Part shown: piece by piece, positions 8,522 to 18,651 of the stretch
Layout of the letters: every line of letters begins with the position of its first letter
Position numbering within the stretch: the stretch's first letter is position 1
Source of the DNA: Acidimicrobiaceae bacterium
GTDB lineage: Bacteria > Actinomycetota > Acidimicrobiia > Acidimicrobiales > RAAP-2
NCBI GenBank assembly: GCA_003141095.1
Contig: PLKM01000036.1
Coordinates: 1 to 45,022 of the forward strand
Length of the DNA stretch: 45,022 bases
Direction: 5' to 3'
The notes under the pieces: model-generated
Database searches by the model: none
Told to the model about the DNA's origin: nothing
The model's input: only the letters and a program-made list of their open reading frames with translations
Translations under genes and position numbers: made by a program

Positions 8522-10017
8522 TTCGTGACTCCGCTCGGAGCGACGTGCTCGATCAGCTGCTGCACCGAGGGCGAGATCCGGTCAAGCACGGGCTTGGGGA
8601 ACACGCCGAGGACGACGATCAGCACGACGACGGGCACGAGGACCCAACGCTCCTTCGTGGTGACGTCGCTCATGGTGGCGTTGGCACCCACCGCCTTACC
8701 CTGGAAGACCCGCTGGTAGGCCCAGAGCAGGTACACCGCCGCGGCGACGACACCGAACGCTCCGACCACGCCCCACCAGGTGTGCGCGGCGAACGTGCCA
8801 ATGAGGATCAGGTACTCGCTGATGAAGCCCGAGAGGCCCGGGAGGCCGATCGACGCGAGCATGACGACCATGAAGATCCCCGCCATCACCGGCGCGGGGC
8901 CCTGGAGACCGTTGAAGTCACGGATCTGGATGCTGCCCCGGCGACTCTCGATGAAGCCAATGATGAGGAAGAACCCGATCGTGATGACACCGTGGTTGAA
9001 CATCAGCAGCACGGCACCGACCATGGCGATCTTCGAACCCGCCATGATCCCGAGGGTGATGAAGCCCATCTGGGCGAGCGACGAGTACGCCACGAACCGC
9101 TTGAGGTCGAGCGCCACGCAGGCGAGGACCGATCCGTAGAGAATCCCGATGACCGCGAGCGTCATCACGACCGGACGCATGTCCGGCAGCGCCAGTGGGA
9201 AGAGCCCGACGGCGAAGCGCAAGAGCCCGTACGAGCCGAGCTTGGCGAGCAGCGCGGAAAGCTCGATCGAACCGGCGGTGGGCGCCTCGGCGTAGGTGAT
9301 CGGCGACCACGTGTGTAGCGGCCAGATCGGCGCCTTCGCCGCGAAGGCGATGGCGAAAGCAATGAAGAGCCAGATCGCCGTCGAGTGGTTCATCGACGTC
9401 GACGAAAGGGCCCCGTAGGCGAAGTTGAGCGCGCCGCCGGTCTGGTGCTGGTGCAGGAAGCCCAGGTACAAGATGCCGATCAGCAGGAACGCCGACGCGG
9501 TGAAGGTGTAAATGAAGAACTTGAGGGCGGCCTTGCCCCGCTCGGCCCCGCCCCACTGCGAAATGATGAAGTAGCAGGGCACCAGGGTGAGTTCGAAGAA
9601 GATGAAGAACTCGAGCAGGTCGTGGGCGATGAAGCTGCCCATCGTCATGCTCGTCAGGATCAGCAGCCACGAGACGAAAGCGGGCTCACGGCGACGGTCG
9701 CGCGCGCCGATCAGCGCGAGCAGCACCACGAGCGCGGTCAGCACCACCAGCAGGAGCGAGATGCCGTCGAGCGCCACGTCGTACGCCAGGCCGAAGGGAG
9801 CGGCGAGGACGTGGCGCGACGCGAAGTCGAAGGTCTGAGACCCCGCGATATGACCGTTGTAGAGCACCGAGACGATGAGTGCCAGCGCCATCTCGACGCT
9901 GGCCGTGGCGACGGCGACGGCGTAGGAGCGGCCCTCCTTGTTGCGAACGAGCGCCGCGAGCAGCGAGCCCACCAGGGGCACGACCAGCAGCGCGGTTAAC
10001 CAAAGGGACGAATGCAT
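8518..10017 (-). CDS. nuoM: NADH-quinone oxidoreductase subunit M
   Basis: Antiporter-like proton-pumping subunit, 499 residues. Recognisable stretches are FFIFFELTLVPCYFIISQWGG near residue 130 with the conserved glutamate, KAPIWPLHTWSPITYAEAPTAGSIELSALLAKLGSYGLLRF, and VAYSSLAQMGFITLG. Length and the many hydrophobic helices match the family. ATG at 10017 follows the nuoL stop by two bases, and the 3' end overlaps nuoN by four bases. Confidence 0.96.
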   Translation of the reverse strand: MHSSLWLTALLVVPLVGSLLAALVRNKEGRSYAVAVATASVEMALALIVSVLYNGHIAGSQTFDFASRHVLAAPFGLAYDVALDGISLLLVVLTALVVLLALIGARDRRREPAFVSWLLILTSMTMGSFIAHDLLEFFIFFELTLVPCYFIISQWGGAERGKAALKFFIYTFTASAFLLIGILYLGFLHQHQTGGALNFAYGALSSTSMNHSTAIWLFIAFAIAFAAKAPIWPLHTWSPITYAEAPTAGSIELSALLAKLGSYGLLRFAVGLFPLALPDMRPVVMTLAVIGILYGSVLACVALDLKRFVAYSSLAQMGFITLGIMAGSKIAMVGAVLLMFNHGVITIGFFLIIGFIESRRGSIQIRDFNGLQGPAPVMAGIFMVVMLASIGLPGLSGFISEYLILIGTFAAHTWWGVVGAFGVVAAAVYLLWAYQRVFQGKAVGANATMSDVTTKERWVLVPVVVLIVVLGVFPKPVLDRISPSVQQLIEHVAPSGVTK

Positions 10018-10019
10018 GT

Positions 10020-11891
10020 CTAACCAACCCTCGCCACGAGGTACACGACGATGACCGCGACACCGAGCGCGGTGGCGAGCGCGTAGTGACGAACGAAGCC
10101 GGACTGGATCTTGCGCACGCCCTCGGCGCTGTGGCTCACGCCCACCGCGAGGCCCATCACGCCGCCGTCAATGACCTTGTCCTCGATGACCGCGTCGCTG
10201 AACACCGCGACCCTTTCGAGCGGACGGCCAATGGTCGCGTCGTAGAAGTCATCCCAGTGCCACACGTGCTCGAAGAACGACGACTCGAAGCGGGGCGACT
10301 CGGAGATCCCGCGCCAGATAGTGAACGCGGCGAAGAGCCCGATCACGGCAGCGCAGACGTCGACCGCGGCGAGGCCCCACTGCGCGAGCGTCGTGGCGGC
10401 GACCGTCGGGGCGACGTAACCGAACGTGGGAGCGAGGAAGCCCGCCAGCGAGTCGTGATGGATCCAGGGCAGGTCCAGCACTCCGCCGAGCACCGATAGC
10501 ACCGCGAGCACCACCAGCGGTGTCGTCATCACCCACGGTGACTCGTGGGGATCGTGGCCGTGGGTCTCTTCGCGGAACCGTTCGGTGCCGCGGAACGTCA
10601 GGATGAAGAGTCGGCTCATGTAGTACGCCGTGAGGATCGCCGTCAGCACCGCGAGGATCCAGAGGATCTTGTTGTGCGCGAAGACGTTCGTGAGTACGTC
10701 ACCCTTGGACCAGAATCCGGCGAACGGCGGGATACCCGATATGGCGAGCCAACCTATGAGAAAGGTGGGGAACGTGAGCGGCAGATACTTCTGCAGACCA
10801 CCCATCTTTCGCATGTCCTGCTCGCCGTTCAGCGAGTGGATGACTGAGCCCGAACCGAGGAAGAGCAAGGCCTTGAAGAAGGCGTGGCACACCATCAAGA
10901 AGATGGCGGCGGAGTAGGCGCCAACGCCGACGGCGAGCACCATGTAGCCGATCTGGGAGACCGTGGAGAAGGCCAGCACCTTCTTGATGTCCTTCTGGGA
11001 CGTGGCGATGGTCGCCGCGACAAAGGCCGTGACGCCGCCGATGACCGCGATCGTCATCCGCCCCGACGAGGAGAGGGCCAGCACGGGCGACATGCGAACG
11101 AGCAGGTAGACGCCCGCGGTGACCATGGTCGCGGCGTGGATCAGCGCCGACACCGGGGTGGGGCCCTCCATCGCGTCCGGGAGCCAGTTGAACAGGGGAA
11201 TCTGCGCGCTCTTACCGGTAGCGGCGAGCAGCAGTGCGAGGACCGTCAACGTGGCGATGGTCGGCGACAGCGTGCCGGCCCTGTGGAAGATGCTGAGGTA
11301 GGTCAGCGTATGGGTGTGGGAGAACAGCAGGAACATCGCGAGCAGCAGGCCAACGTCGCCAACGCGGTTGTAGAGGAAGGCCTTCTTGCCCGCGGTGGCG
11401 GCGGAGTCGCGGTCGAAGTAGAAGCTCACGAGCCAGTACGAACAGACCCCGACCCCCTCCCAGCCCACAAAGGTGAGCACGAGGTTGTTCGCGAGCACCA
11501 GCGTGAGCATCGAGAACACGAAGAGGTTCAGGTACAAGAAGAACTTGCGGTAGTCCCTCTCGCCGTGCATGTAGCCAATCGAGTAGAGGTGGATCAGCGT
11601 GGAGATGCCGGTGACGAAGAGGCACATGGTGATCGAGAGCGGGTCGACGAGCAACGCGGCGGGCACGTGCAGGGTGCCGACGCTGATCCACGTGAAGAGC
11701 TGGACCGTGACCTCACGCGTGTGCTGGTGCAGCAGGAGCACGAACGAGATCACCGAGGCGACGAAGCTAAGTCCCACGACGCCCGTCGCCACGTAACCAA
11801 CCTGGGACTCGTTCATGCTGCGCCCGTTGAGCAGTACGGCGAGGTACCCCACCAGGGGCAGCAGCAGGATCAGTGTTGCGAAATGTGCCAT
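10020..11891 (-). CDS. nuoL: NADH-quinone oxidoreductase subunit L
   Basis: The largest antiporter-like subunit, 623 residues. Motifs include FVGWEGVGVCSYWLVSFYF, KSAQIPLFNWLPDAMEGPTPVSALIHAATMVTAGVYL and KVLAFSTVSQIGYMVLAVG. The C-terminal region keeps the long amphipathic helix and final membrane helix that brace subunits M and N in known structures. ATG at 11891 lies one base after the nuoK stop. Confidence 0.97.
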   Translation of the reverse strand: MAHFATLILLLPLVGYLAVLLNGRSMNESQVGYVATGVVGLSFVASVISFVLLLHQHTREVTVQLFTWISVGTLHVPAALLVDPLSITMCLFVTGISTLIHLYSIGYMHGERDYRKFFLYLNLFVFSMLTLVLANNLVLTFVGWEGVGVCSYWLVSFYFDRDSAATAGKKAFLYNRVGDVGLLLAMFLLFSHTHTLTYLSIFHRAGTLSPTIATLTVLALLLAATGKSAQIPLFNWLPDAMEGPTPVSALIHAATMVTAGVYLLVRMSPVLALSSSGRMTIAVIGGVTAFVAATIATSQKDIKKVLAFSTVSQIGYMVLAVGVGAYSAAIFLMVCHAFFKALLFLGSGSVIHSLNGEQDMRKMGGLQKYLPLTFPTFLIGWLAISGIPPFAGFWSKGDVLTNVFAHNKILWILAVLTAILTAYYMSRLFILTFRGTERFREETHGHDPHESPWVMTTPLVVLAVLSVLGGVLDLPWIHHDSLAGFLAPTFGYVAPTVAATTLAQWGLAAVDVCAAVIGLFAAFTIWRGISESPRFESSFFEHVWHWDDFYDATIGRPLERVAVFSDAVIEDKVIDGGVMGLAVGVSHSAEGVRKIQSGFVRHYALATALGVAVIVVYLVARVG

Positions 11892-11892
11892 C

Positions 11893-12198
11893 TCAGCCCT
11901 TCAGCTCCGAAAGCTCATCGACCGAGGTCGACGAGCGGCGTCGAAAGATCGACACCACGATGCCGAGCCCCACGGTGACCTCAGCGGCGGCGACCACCAT
12001 CACGAAAAAGACGCTGGCCTGTCCCCCGATGTCGCTGAGCGTGCGAGAGAAAGTCACGAACGTGAGGTTGACGGCGTTGAGCATCAGCTCGACGCACATG
12101 AACATGATCAGCGCGCTGCGCCGGGTCAGGAGACCGAAGGACCCGACGCCGAAGAGCACTGCGGCCAGGATCAGATACCACGCGGCGGGTACGTTCAT
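11893..12198 (-). CDS. nuoK: NADH-quinone oxidoreductase subunit K
   Basis: A 101-residue, three-helix membrane subunit. The conserved glutamate in [16 protein letters not shown] and the second in [14 protein letters not shown] are both present; they form part of the proton path near the quinone site. ATG at 12198 overlaps the nuoJ stop by four bases. Confidence 0.96.
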   Translation of the reverse strand: MNVPAAWYLILAAVLFGVGSFGLLTRRSALIMFMCVELMLNAVNLTFVTFSRTLSDIGGQASVFFVMVVAAAEVTVGLGIVVSIFRRRSSTSVDELSELKG

Positions 12199-12773
12199 GC
12201 CTCGACCTCGACTTCTTCACTCTGCAGCGCTCGCTCGCGCCGGGCCAGGAGCACGGCGCCGACGACCGCGATGACCAGCAGGACGGCGGTCGCTTCGAAC
12301 GCGAAGAGGTACGTCGTGAAGACCGCGGTACCCAGTTGCTTCACGTTGTCCTGACCGCTCGCCAGGGCCACGCCCTTCGTGGAGACCGACATCGCACCGG
12401 TCACCCAGTGCGAGCGGGCCATCAGGGTGATGAGACCGCCCACCGTGACGACGACGCCCACGGCCGCGAACGCGCGCTGACCAACGAGGGGCTCGACGTG
12501 GACGTGTTCCTTGCGGTCGACGCCGAGGAACATGATGACGAACAAGAAGAGCACGACGATCGCGCCGGCGTAGACAATGATCTCAACGGCCGCGAGAAAG
12601 TCCGCTCCCTGAGCCACGAACGCCACCGCGACGCCGAAGAGCGTCATGATCAGGCTCAACGCGCTGTGCACGGGATTCTTCAGGGTGATCACGCCCACCG
12701 CGCCGACCAGGATCAGCAGGGCCGCGGTTACGAACACGAGGATGCTCGCCAGGGCGTACGTGGCGCCGATCAT
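12195..12773 (-). CDS. nuoJ: NADH-quinone oxidoreductase subunit J
   Basis: A 192-residue membrane subunit with five hydrophobic helices. The conserved [22 protein letters not shown] segment of helix 3 is clear, preceded by [13 protein letters not shown] minus-strand frame open for several hundred bases upstream is only the nuoI region read out of frame. The real start is ATG at 12773, which shares one base with the nuoI stop (TGATG). Confidence 0.95.
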   Translation of the reverse strand: MIGATYALASILVFVTAALLILVGAVGVITLKNPVHSALSLIMTLFGVAVAFVAQGADFLAAVEIIVYAGAIVVLFLFVIMFLGVDRKEHVHVEPLVGQRAFAAVGVVVTVGGLITLMARSHWVTGAMSVSTKGVALASGQDNVKQLGTAVFTTYLFAFEATAVLLVIAVVGAVLLARRERALQSEEVEVEA

Positions 12774-13525
12774 CACTTCTCTCCTCGTTGACGCCGTGGA
12801 AGTTTCTCGCGCGCGTTCTTCATCAATCCTTGCAGACCCCGCTGGTCGAGCGGCACGTCGACGGGGTTGAGGTGGCGGGCGAAGACGTTGCGAATCTGCT
12901 TCGAGCCCGTCGCGTCGTCGTCGCGGTTCTGCGACTGACCCGCTTCGGGCGCTCGCACGCCGACGCCGAGGTCGGCGGTCCACTGCACGACGCCCTCGAA
13001 CGAGGCGTCGCCGGCGGGCGACGTGGCGCGCATCCAGCCACCGGTCATCTCGGCCTCGCCGTCGCGCCAGTCCTCCCACGGCAGACGCTGGGGGAAGCCC
13101 TGGTCGTCCACGACCAACTCGGCCTTCGTGTAGATCGCGTCGGCGCGGTTGGTGAAGGAGAACTCGAACATCTTGGATTCGGTGATGGCCTGGGTTGGGC
13201 ACGCCTCCACGCAGAGGTCGCAGTGGATGCAGCGCAGGTAGTTGATCTCGTAGACGTAGCCGTAACGCTCGCCGGGGCTCACGGGGTGATCGGGCGGGTT
13301 GTCGAGGCCTCGGACGTAGATGCAGTTCACCGGGCAGACGCCGGCGCACAGCTCGCAGCCGATGCACTTCTCCATTCCGTCCTCGTAGCGGTTGAGCACG
13401 TGACGACCGTGCTGGCGCGGCTGCTTCGGGCGCTTCACCTTGGGGTAGCTGTTCGTGACCCTCGGGCGAACGATGTGCTTGAGGGTGAGTTTGAAGCCAC
13501 CAAAGAAGTCGAACGGCTGGGCCAT
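12773..13525 (-). CDS. nuoI: NADH-quinone oxidoreductase subunit I (2x[4Fe-4S])
   Basis: Peripheral-arm iron-sulfur subunit, 250 residues. Two [4Fe-4S] motifs are intact: CIGCELCAGVCPVNC and CIHCDLCVEACPTQ. These are clusters N6a and N6b, which pass electrons to subunit B. The last 70 or so residues are a charged, low-complexity tail (QSQNRDDDATGSKQ) longer than in short NuoI proteins such as that of E. coli. ATG at 13525 shares one base with the nuoH stop. Confidence 0.97.
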   Translation of the reverse strand: MAQPFDFFGGFKLTLKHIVRPRVTNSYPKVKRPKQPRQHGRHVLNRYEDGMEKCIGCELCAGVCPVNCIYVRGLDNPPDHPVSPGERYGYVYEINYLRCIHCDLCVEACPTQAITESKMFEFSFTNRADAIYTKAELVVDDQGFPQRLPWEDWRDGEAEMTGGWMRATSPAGDASFEGVVQWTADLGVGVRAPEAGQSQNRDDDATGSKQIRNVFARHLNPVDVPLDQRGLQGLMKNAREKLPRRQRGEK

Positions 13526-14757
13526 CAGCTCTCTCCGTCCGTGAACTTGCGAATCGTGCGACCCGGGATCGGTCGTTCACCGACCACCGGCAGCACCGCT
13601 TCGCTGCCGACTTCGCGCGACTGACCGAGCGTGAAGGCCCTGGTGAGCAGGGTCCACGCCATGAACACCGCGGCCGCCATCAAGAACCCCCACGCCGGGG
13701 CGATCAGGAAGCCGGCGACGACGAGCATCCACCCCAGGCTGAGCGGGATGAGGCGCTTCCATCCCAGGTCCATGAGCTGGTCGTAGCGAAAGCGCGGCAG
13801 CGCTGCGCGGAACCACACGTACGCGAAGGCGAAACCGGTCGTCTTCAGTACGAACCAGATGATCGGGAAGACCCATTTCAGGTGGGCGACGTTGGGGATC
13901 CATCCGGCGGGGCCACCGAGGAAGAGGGTCACGATGATCGCCGACATGGTGATCGTGTTCATGAACTCGGCGAGGAAGAACACCGCGAATCGGAACGACG
14001 AGTACTCGGTGTGGAACCCGCCGACGAGCTCGCTCTCGGCCTCGACGACGTCGAAGGGTGGTCGGTTGAGCTCGGCGGTGATCGCGATGAGAAAGACCAC
14101 GAAGGGAATGACGCCCAGGCGAATGATGTTCCAGTGCCAGATGCCGCCGCCTTGGGCGGTGACGATGTTGTGCGTCGAGAGCGATCCGGTGGCCAGGATG
14201 ATGGTCACGATGGTCATGCCGAGGGCGGCCTCGTAACTGATCATCTGGGCGCTGGCGCGAACCGACGAGAGCAGGGGGTACTTCGAACCCGACGACCATC
14301 CCGCGAGCATCACGCCGTAGACCGAGACCCCCGACATCGCCAGCATGAGCAGTATCCCCATGGGCGGGTTCGCCACCTGGAGCATCACGGCGTGTCCGGC
14401 GATGTGGAGCGTCCCACCGATGGGAATGAGCGCGAAGGTGATGAGGGCCGGTATCAGCACCAGGTAGGGAGCCAGCTTGAAGACGAAGCGGTCGGCCTCG
14501 GCGGGCACCAGGTCTTCCTTGCCAATCAGCTTCAACCCGTCGGCGAGGGTCTGCAAGAGTCCGAAGGGACCCCAGCGCTGGGGTCCAATACGGCTCTGCA
14601 TATCCGAGATGGCCTTGCGCTCGAACCAGATCATGATGACCACCGAGCCCATGAGGGCGCCGAAGCCCACCAGGACCTTGACGAGCACGATCAAGAGCAC
14701 CACGCCGTTCACCCCGTGGGCGAACAGCGGATCAGACGATGCGAGCAGTTGGTTCAT
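13525..14757 (-). CDS. nuoH: NADH-quinone oxidoreductase subunit H
   Basis: Membrane subunit at the quinone entrance, 410 residues. Diagnostic segments are MIWFERKAISDMQSRIGP, DGLKLIGKEDLVP, LNRPPFDVVEAESELVGGFHTEYSS and FRYDQLMDLGWKRLIP. The C-terminal tail after the last helix (EVGSEAVLPVVGERPIPG) is soluble. The long open frame upstream of the start is nuoG read out of frame. ATG at 14757 overlaps the nuoG stop by four bases (ATGA). Confidence 0.96.
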   Translation of the reverse strand: MNQLLASSDPLFAHGVNGVVLLIVLVKVLVGFGALMGSVVIMIWFERKAISDMQSRIGPQRWGPFGLLQTLADGLKLIGKEDLVPAEADRFVFKLAPYLVLIPALITFALIPIGGTLHIAGHAVMLQVANPPMGILLMLAMSGVSVYGVMLAGWSSGSKYPLLSSVRASAQMISYEAALGMTIVTIILATGSLSTHNIVTAQGGGIWHWNIIRLGVIPFVVFLIAITAELNRPPFDVVEAESELVGGFHTEYSSFRFAVFFLAEFMNTITMSAIIVTLFLGGPAGWIPNVAHLKWVFPIIWFVLKTTGFAFAYVWFRAALPRFRYDQLMDLGWKRLIPLSLGWMLVVAGFLIAPAWGFLMAAAVFMAWTLLTRAFTLGQSREVGSEAVLPVVGERPIPGRTIRKFTDGES

Positions 14758-17354
14758 CGCGTCTCCAATCGAAGCTGCGTGATGACGTTGGAGCCGTCGA
14801 CGAGCTCTCGCACTACGTTCTCGCCGGACGCGTCGAGGGTGCCAAAGACAATCTCGGTCGTGCCGCGAGCGACACCGTCGTCGAGCGCAACGGGCAGGTC
14901 GACCGAACCCTTCGCGCCACTCACTTTCACCACGTCGCCGTGGGCGAGGCCGAGACGGTCGAGGTCGAAGTGGTTCAGCGAGAGCGACGTCGTGGGGATC
15001 AGGCCGTGCAGCGCCGGTGAGCCCTGCATCGCGACGCCCCGGTCGTAGAGTCGACGGCTCAGCACCACGCGAAACGCGTAGGAGTCCGCGAGTGGAACCT
15101 CGAGTCCGTTTCCGGCGTGCACGTCGCTCCACGTCGCTCCCGACGTGTTCACCGATCCCGTGGCGCTGGTCACCACGGTCGAGCCGGTGCGCGCGCCCAG
15201 GCCCACGGTGTCCGCGGAGCGGATGCCGGGAAAGGCCATCGGGTCGAGCGAGTGACGCAACGACGGGGTGACGTTGCGTCCGACGACCACGCCGTCGTAC
15301 ACCTCGTCGTTCAACACCGAGAGCGCCGGGTAACCGGTCGTCTCTTCGATCGTCTGCGAGGTCTGCTCCACCGACGAGAGACCGAGGCTCTGACCGAACT
15401 CTTCGGCGAGCTCGGCCGCGATCGCGACATCGGGCCACGCGGAACCCGGCGGGACGATCTTGGGCGAGACCGCCGAGACGCGGCCTTCGATGTTGGTGAC
15501 GGTGCCACTGCGTTCGTGCTGGATCGCGGCGGGCAGCACCACGTTGGCGTAGGCCAGGGTCGCGCCGCCGTGGCCGGTGACGACGACGACGTCGGCGGCG
15601 TCGAGCGCCTGCTCCGCGCCCGCGGGGTCGACGACGTTGCCGAGCAGGCATCCACCGAGCAGCAGTACGGCCTTCTGATCTCCCTTGCGCAGGGCGTCAA
15701 GCTGGCCCAGCGTGTCGCGGCCCTCGACGCTTCCATCGAAGCCGCGACCGGGCCGCAGGTTGGGTCCGAGCCCCATGTCGAGGGCGCCCATGACGTTCGA
15801 TCGACGAAGAGCCGGCAGGAATTTGGCGTCCGGGTACCGCTCGGAGAGCGTACGAATCGCCGTCTCCAGCACGCGGGCGTCTTCGCCCAGGTTGGGACGT
15901 CCCACGACGAAGACCACGCCTTCGCCGCTCTCGCCAATGAGACGGCGGGTTTCATCGAGTTCTTCCTCGCTGAAGGCCAGTCCCTGGGGAAGCCCTCCGC
16001 CCGCGATGGCCTTGGCGACGAGGTGCGCTTCACCCGGGCGCACCACGAGCGACACGCGCGCTACGCTTCGAAGGGCGCTCGGACCGAAGGCGAACTCGAC
16101 GATCGAGCTCGAATTCTTCACGGCGTTCTCACGAAGCCGCAGAAAGAGGATCGGCAGCTCCTCGCGCAGGTCACCGGTGAGCGTCACGACGGTGCCGGCG
16201 CTCGCCGCCTCGTCAATGGTGGCCTTCGAAAGGGCCTGCAGCAGCCCGGGGTCCAGGCCGTCGCCGTACTGGGCATCGACGTTCTCGCTGGCGAGCACGC
16301 CGCGCACGAAACGCTCCCAGGCGAACGCGCCCTCGTTCGTGAGGGCCGCTCCACCAATGGCGCCGACGCCACCGGGGGTGGCGGCAGCTTCTCGCAGCAG
16401 CGACGCGGCTTCAGCCAGGGCTTCGCCCCAACTGACCGCGACGAGTTCGCCGTTACGGCGAATCATGGGCTCGATGATGCGCGTCGTGGCCTGCAAGGGG
16501 TCGAAGGAAAGTATGTTGCCGTCGATCGATTCGAGGGTGAAGCGTCCCTTGTCGCACAGCCAGCCGTGGTTCACGGGGTCGCTGTCGACACCCAGCACGC
16601 GCGTCAGCCGGTTGCCCGACGACTGCACGGCGACCCGGCAGCCCACCGCGCACGTCGTGCAGGTGCTCTCGACCTGCTCGAGGTCCCAGGGGCGCGCGCT
16701 GAAGCGGTAGGGCTTGGCGGTGAGTGCGCCCACGGGACAGATCTGCACCACGTTGCCCGAGAACACGGAGTCGAACGGCTGCGTGGGCGACGTCGCCACC
16801 TCGATGAGGTCACCGCGCCCGGCGAAGGCGATCTGCGCGTCGCCCGCGACCTCGCTCGCGAAACGGGTGCAGCGCGCGCATTGGATGCAGCGCTCGCGGT
16901 CGAGCAGCACGAGTTCACCGATCTCGATGGGTTTGACGAAGTGGCGCTTCTCCTCGATGAAGCGGGTCTCTCCCGAGCCGTGCGCCAAAGTCTGGTCCTG
17001 CAGGGGGCACTCCCCGCCCTTGTCACAGACGGGACAGTCGAGCGGGTGGTTGGCGAGCAGGAACTCGAGCACGCCGTCCTGGGCCTTCTTCACCTTCTCG
17101 GAGTCGGTGACGATGTTCATGCCGTCACTGACGCGCAGGTAGCAGGCGGGCTGCAAGGTGGCGCCGCGGGGGCTGTCCACCTCCACCAGGCACATGCGGC
17201 ACACGCCGACGGGCTCCATGCGTGGGTGATAGCAAAAACGGGGAACGAACGTGCCAGCGCGCTCGGCCGCTTCTATCAAGAGCTCGCCGGACCGGGCTTC
17301 GACCTGGCGGCCATCGAGCGTGATCTGAACTGTGGTGCGCGTCACGTCACTCAT
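14754..17354 (-). CDS. nuoG: NADH-quinone oxidoreductase subunit G
   Basis: Large iron-sulfur subunit of the peripheral arm, 866 residues. In order: a [2Fe-2S] ferredoxin domain with Cys41 and VGVCRMC (Cys52, Cys55); the His-Cys motif HPLDCPVCDKGGECPLQ; a 2x[4Fe-4S] part with CIQCARCTRF and CPVGAL; then CTTCAVGC with GWLCDKGRF, which retains the four cysteines of the extra N7 cluster. A molybdopterin-oxidoreductase-like domain without catalytic role follows, and a C-terminal molydopterin-binding-like end (HGDVVKVSGAKGSVDLPVAL). ATG at 17354 lies inside the nuoF end, an eight-base overlap. Confidence 0.96.
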   Translation of the reverse strand: MSDVTRTTVQITLDGRQVEARSGELLIEAAERAGTFVPRFCYHPRMEPVGVCRMCLVEVDSPRGATLQPACYLRVSDGMNIVTDSEKVKKAQDGVLEFLLANHPLDCPVCDKGGECPLQDQTLAHGSGETRFIEEKRHFVKPIEIGELVLLDRERCIQCARCTRFASEVAGDAQIAFAGRGDLIEVATSPTQPFDSVFSGNVVQICPVGALTAKPYRFSARPWDLEQVESTCTTCAVGCRVAVQSSGNRLTRVLGVDSDPVNHGWLCDKGRFTLESIDGNILSFDPLQATTRIIEPMIRRNGELVAVSWGEALAEAASLLREAAATPGGVGAIGGAALTNEGAFAWERFVRGVLASENVDAQYGDGLDPGLLQALSKATIDEAASAGTVVTLTGDLREELPILFLRLRENAVKNSSSIVEFAFGPSALRSVARVSLVVRPGEAHLVAKAIAGGGLPQGLAFSEEELDETRRLIGESGEGVVFVVGRPNLGEDARVLETAIRTLSERYPDAKFLPALRRSNVMGALDMGLGPNLRPGRGFDGSVEGRDTLGQLDALRKGDQKAVLLLGGCLLGNVVDPAGAEQALDAADVVVVTGHGGATLAYANVVLPAAIQHERSGTVTNIEGRVSAVSPKIVPPGSAWPDVAIAAELAEEFGQSLGLSSVEQTSQTIEETTGYPALSVLNDEVYDGVVVGRNVTPSLRHSLDPMAFPGIRSADTVGLGARTGSTVVTSATGSVNTSGATWSDVHAGNGLEVPLADSYAFRVVLSRRLYDRGVAMQGSPALHGLIPTTSLSLNHFDLDRLGLAHGDVVKVSGAKGSVDLPVALDDGVARGTTEIVFGTLDASGENVVRELVDGSNVITQLRLETR

Positions 17355-18651
17355 GCGGACATCCTCCGTGTTGTACGTGCGCTACGAAATCGTCGCGGAA
17401 CATTTGAATGGCCGAGTGCACGGACGACGGGATCGAGGATCCGAGCACGCAGATCGTCGTCTGCTGGGGTGGCCAGGTGAGACCGGGAGCGATGTTGTCA
17501 CAGAGGTCGAGCAGGAGATCGAGGTCCTCCATGCGCCCCCCGCCGTGCTCGAGGCGGTACATCGCACGCTCGATCCAGCCCGAGCCTTCGCGACACGGCG
17601 TGCACTGCCCGCACGATTCACGCGAGAAGAACTTGGTGATGCGCCACACCGCTCGCACCACACAACTCGTCTCGTCCATCACGACGATCGATCCGGAGCC
17701 GAGCATCGAACCCTCGCCCGCCACTTCGTCCTGGCCGAGGGGCAGGTCGAGCAACTCGGGGCCGAACCAGGGGGCCGAGACCCCGCCGGGAATGAAGGCC
17801 TTGATCTCTTTGTCGTCGATGATGCCGCCGCCCAGTTGGGGGTCGTAGATCAGGTCGCGAAAGGTGTTCTTCACCATCTCGATCTCGTAGACGCCGGGAT
17901 TCTTCACGCGCCCCGCGAGGGCGAAGAGCCGGGTCCCCGTCGAACGGCCGCCGCCGAGGGCGGCGAACGCGGCGCCTCCGTTGTTGACGATCCAGGGCAG
18001 GTTCGACATCGTCTCCACGTTGTTCACGACCGTGGGCTCGCCGTAGAGTCCGGTGACCGCGGGGAAGAACGGCGGCTTGATGCGCGGGAACCCGCGCTTG
18101 CCCTCGAGCGCCTCGATCAGCGCGGTCTCCTCGCCGCAGATATAGGCGCCGGCACCGGGGTGCACGACGACGTCGAGCGAGAACTCCGAGCCGAAGATCT
18201 TCGATCCGAGTGCGCCGTGGGCGTAGGCGTCGTTGAGCGCCTGCTGGACCCGCTCGAGTCCGAGCGCGAACTCACCGCGCATGAAGATGAAGGCCTGGTT
18301 GACCTGCAGGGCGTAGGCCGCGATGATGACGCCTTCGACCAGCTGGTGCGGATCGTGCTCGACGAGGTAGTGGTCCTTGAACGTCGCAGGCTCAGACTCG
18401 TCGCCGTTCACCACCAGGTACGAAATCGGCGACTTGCGCAGCATCGACCACTTGCGTCCCGCGGGGAAACCGGCGCCACCGCGGCCAAGCAGCGACGCGG
18501 CGTCAACCTCGGCGGCGACCGCCTCGGGGAACATCGTGAGCGCCTTCTTCAGCGCGACGTAGCCCCCCGTCTCGAGGTACCGGGTGAGCGTGAAGGAGTC
18601 CGCGAACTCGCGGCGCGAGGAGACAATGCGAGGAGCGTCGAGCGATGCCAC
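17347..18651 (-). CDS. nuoF: NADH-quinone oxidoreductase subunit F (NADH- and FMN-binding)
   Basis: The subunit that oxidises NADH, 434 residues. The glycine-rich NADH/FMN site GRGGAGFPAGRKW, the segment GAYICGEETALIEALEG, and the N3 cluster motif ESCGQCTPCREGSGW are all intact. The start is GTG at 18651, sharing one base with the nuoE stop (TAGTG). It pairs with NuoE in the electron-input module. Confidence 0.97.
   Translation of the reverse strand: MASLDAPRIVSSRREFADSFTLTRYLETGGYVALKKALTMFPEAVAAEVDAASLLGRGGAGFPAGRKWSMLRKSPISYLVVNGDESEPATFKDHYLVEHDPHQLVEGVIIAAYALQVNQAFIFMRGEFALGLERVQQALNDAYAHGALGSKIFGSEFSLDVVVHPGAGAYICGEETALIEALEGKRGFPRIKPPFFPAVTGLYGEPTVVNNVETMSNLPWIVNNGGAAFAALGGGRSTGTRLFALAGRVKNPGVYEIEMVKNTFRDLIYDPQLGGGIIDDKEIKAFIPGGVSAPWFGPELLDLPLGQDEVAGEGSMLGSGSIVVMDETSCVVRAVWRITKFFSRESCGQCTPCREGSGWIERAMYRLEHGGGRMEDLDLLLDLCDNIAPGLTWPPQQTTICVLGSSIPSSVHSAIQMFRDDFVAHVQHGGCPHE

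Noticed and set aside
15117..17480. A 787-codon plus-strand open frame
   Set aside because: It lies antisense to nuoG, is rich in Arg, Gly, Ala and His as expected of a high-GC shadow, and has no recognisable domain.
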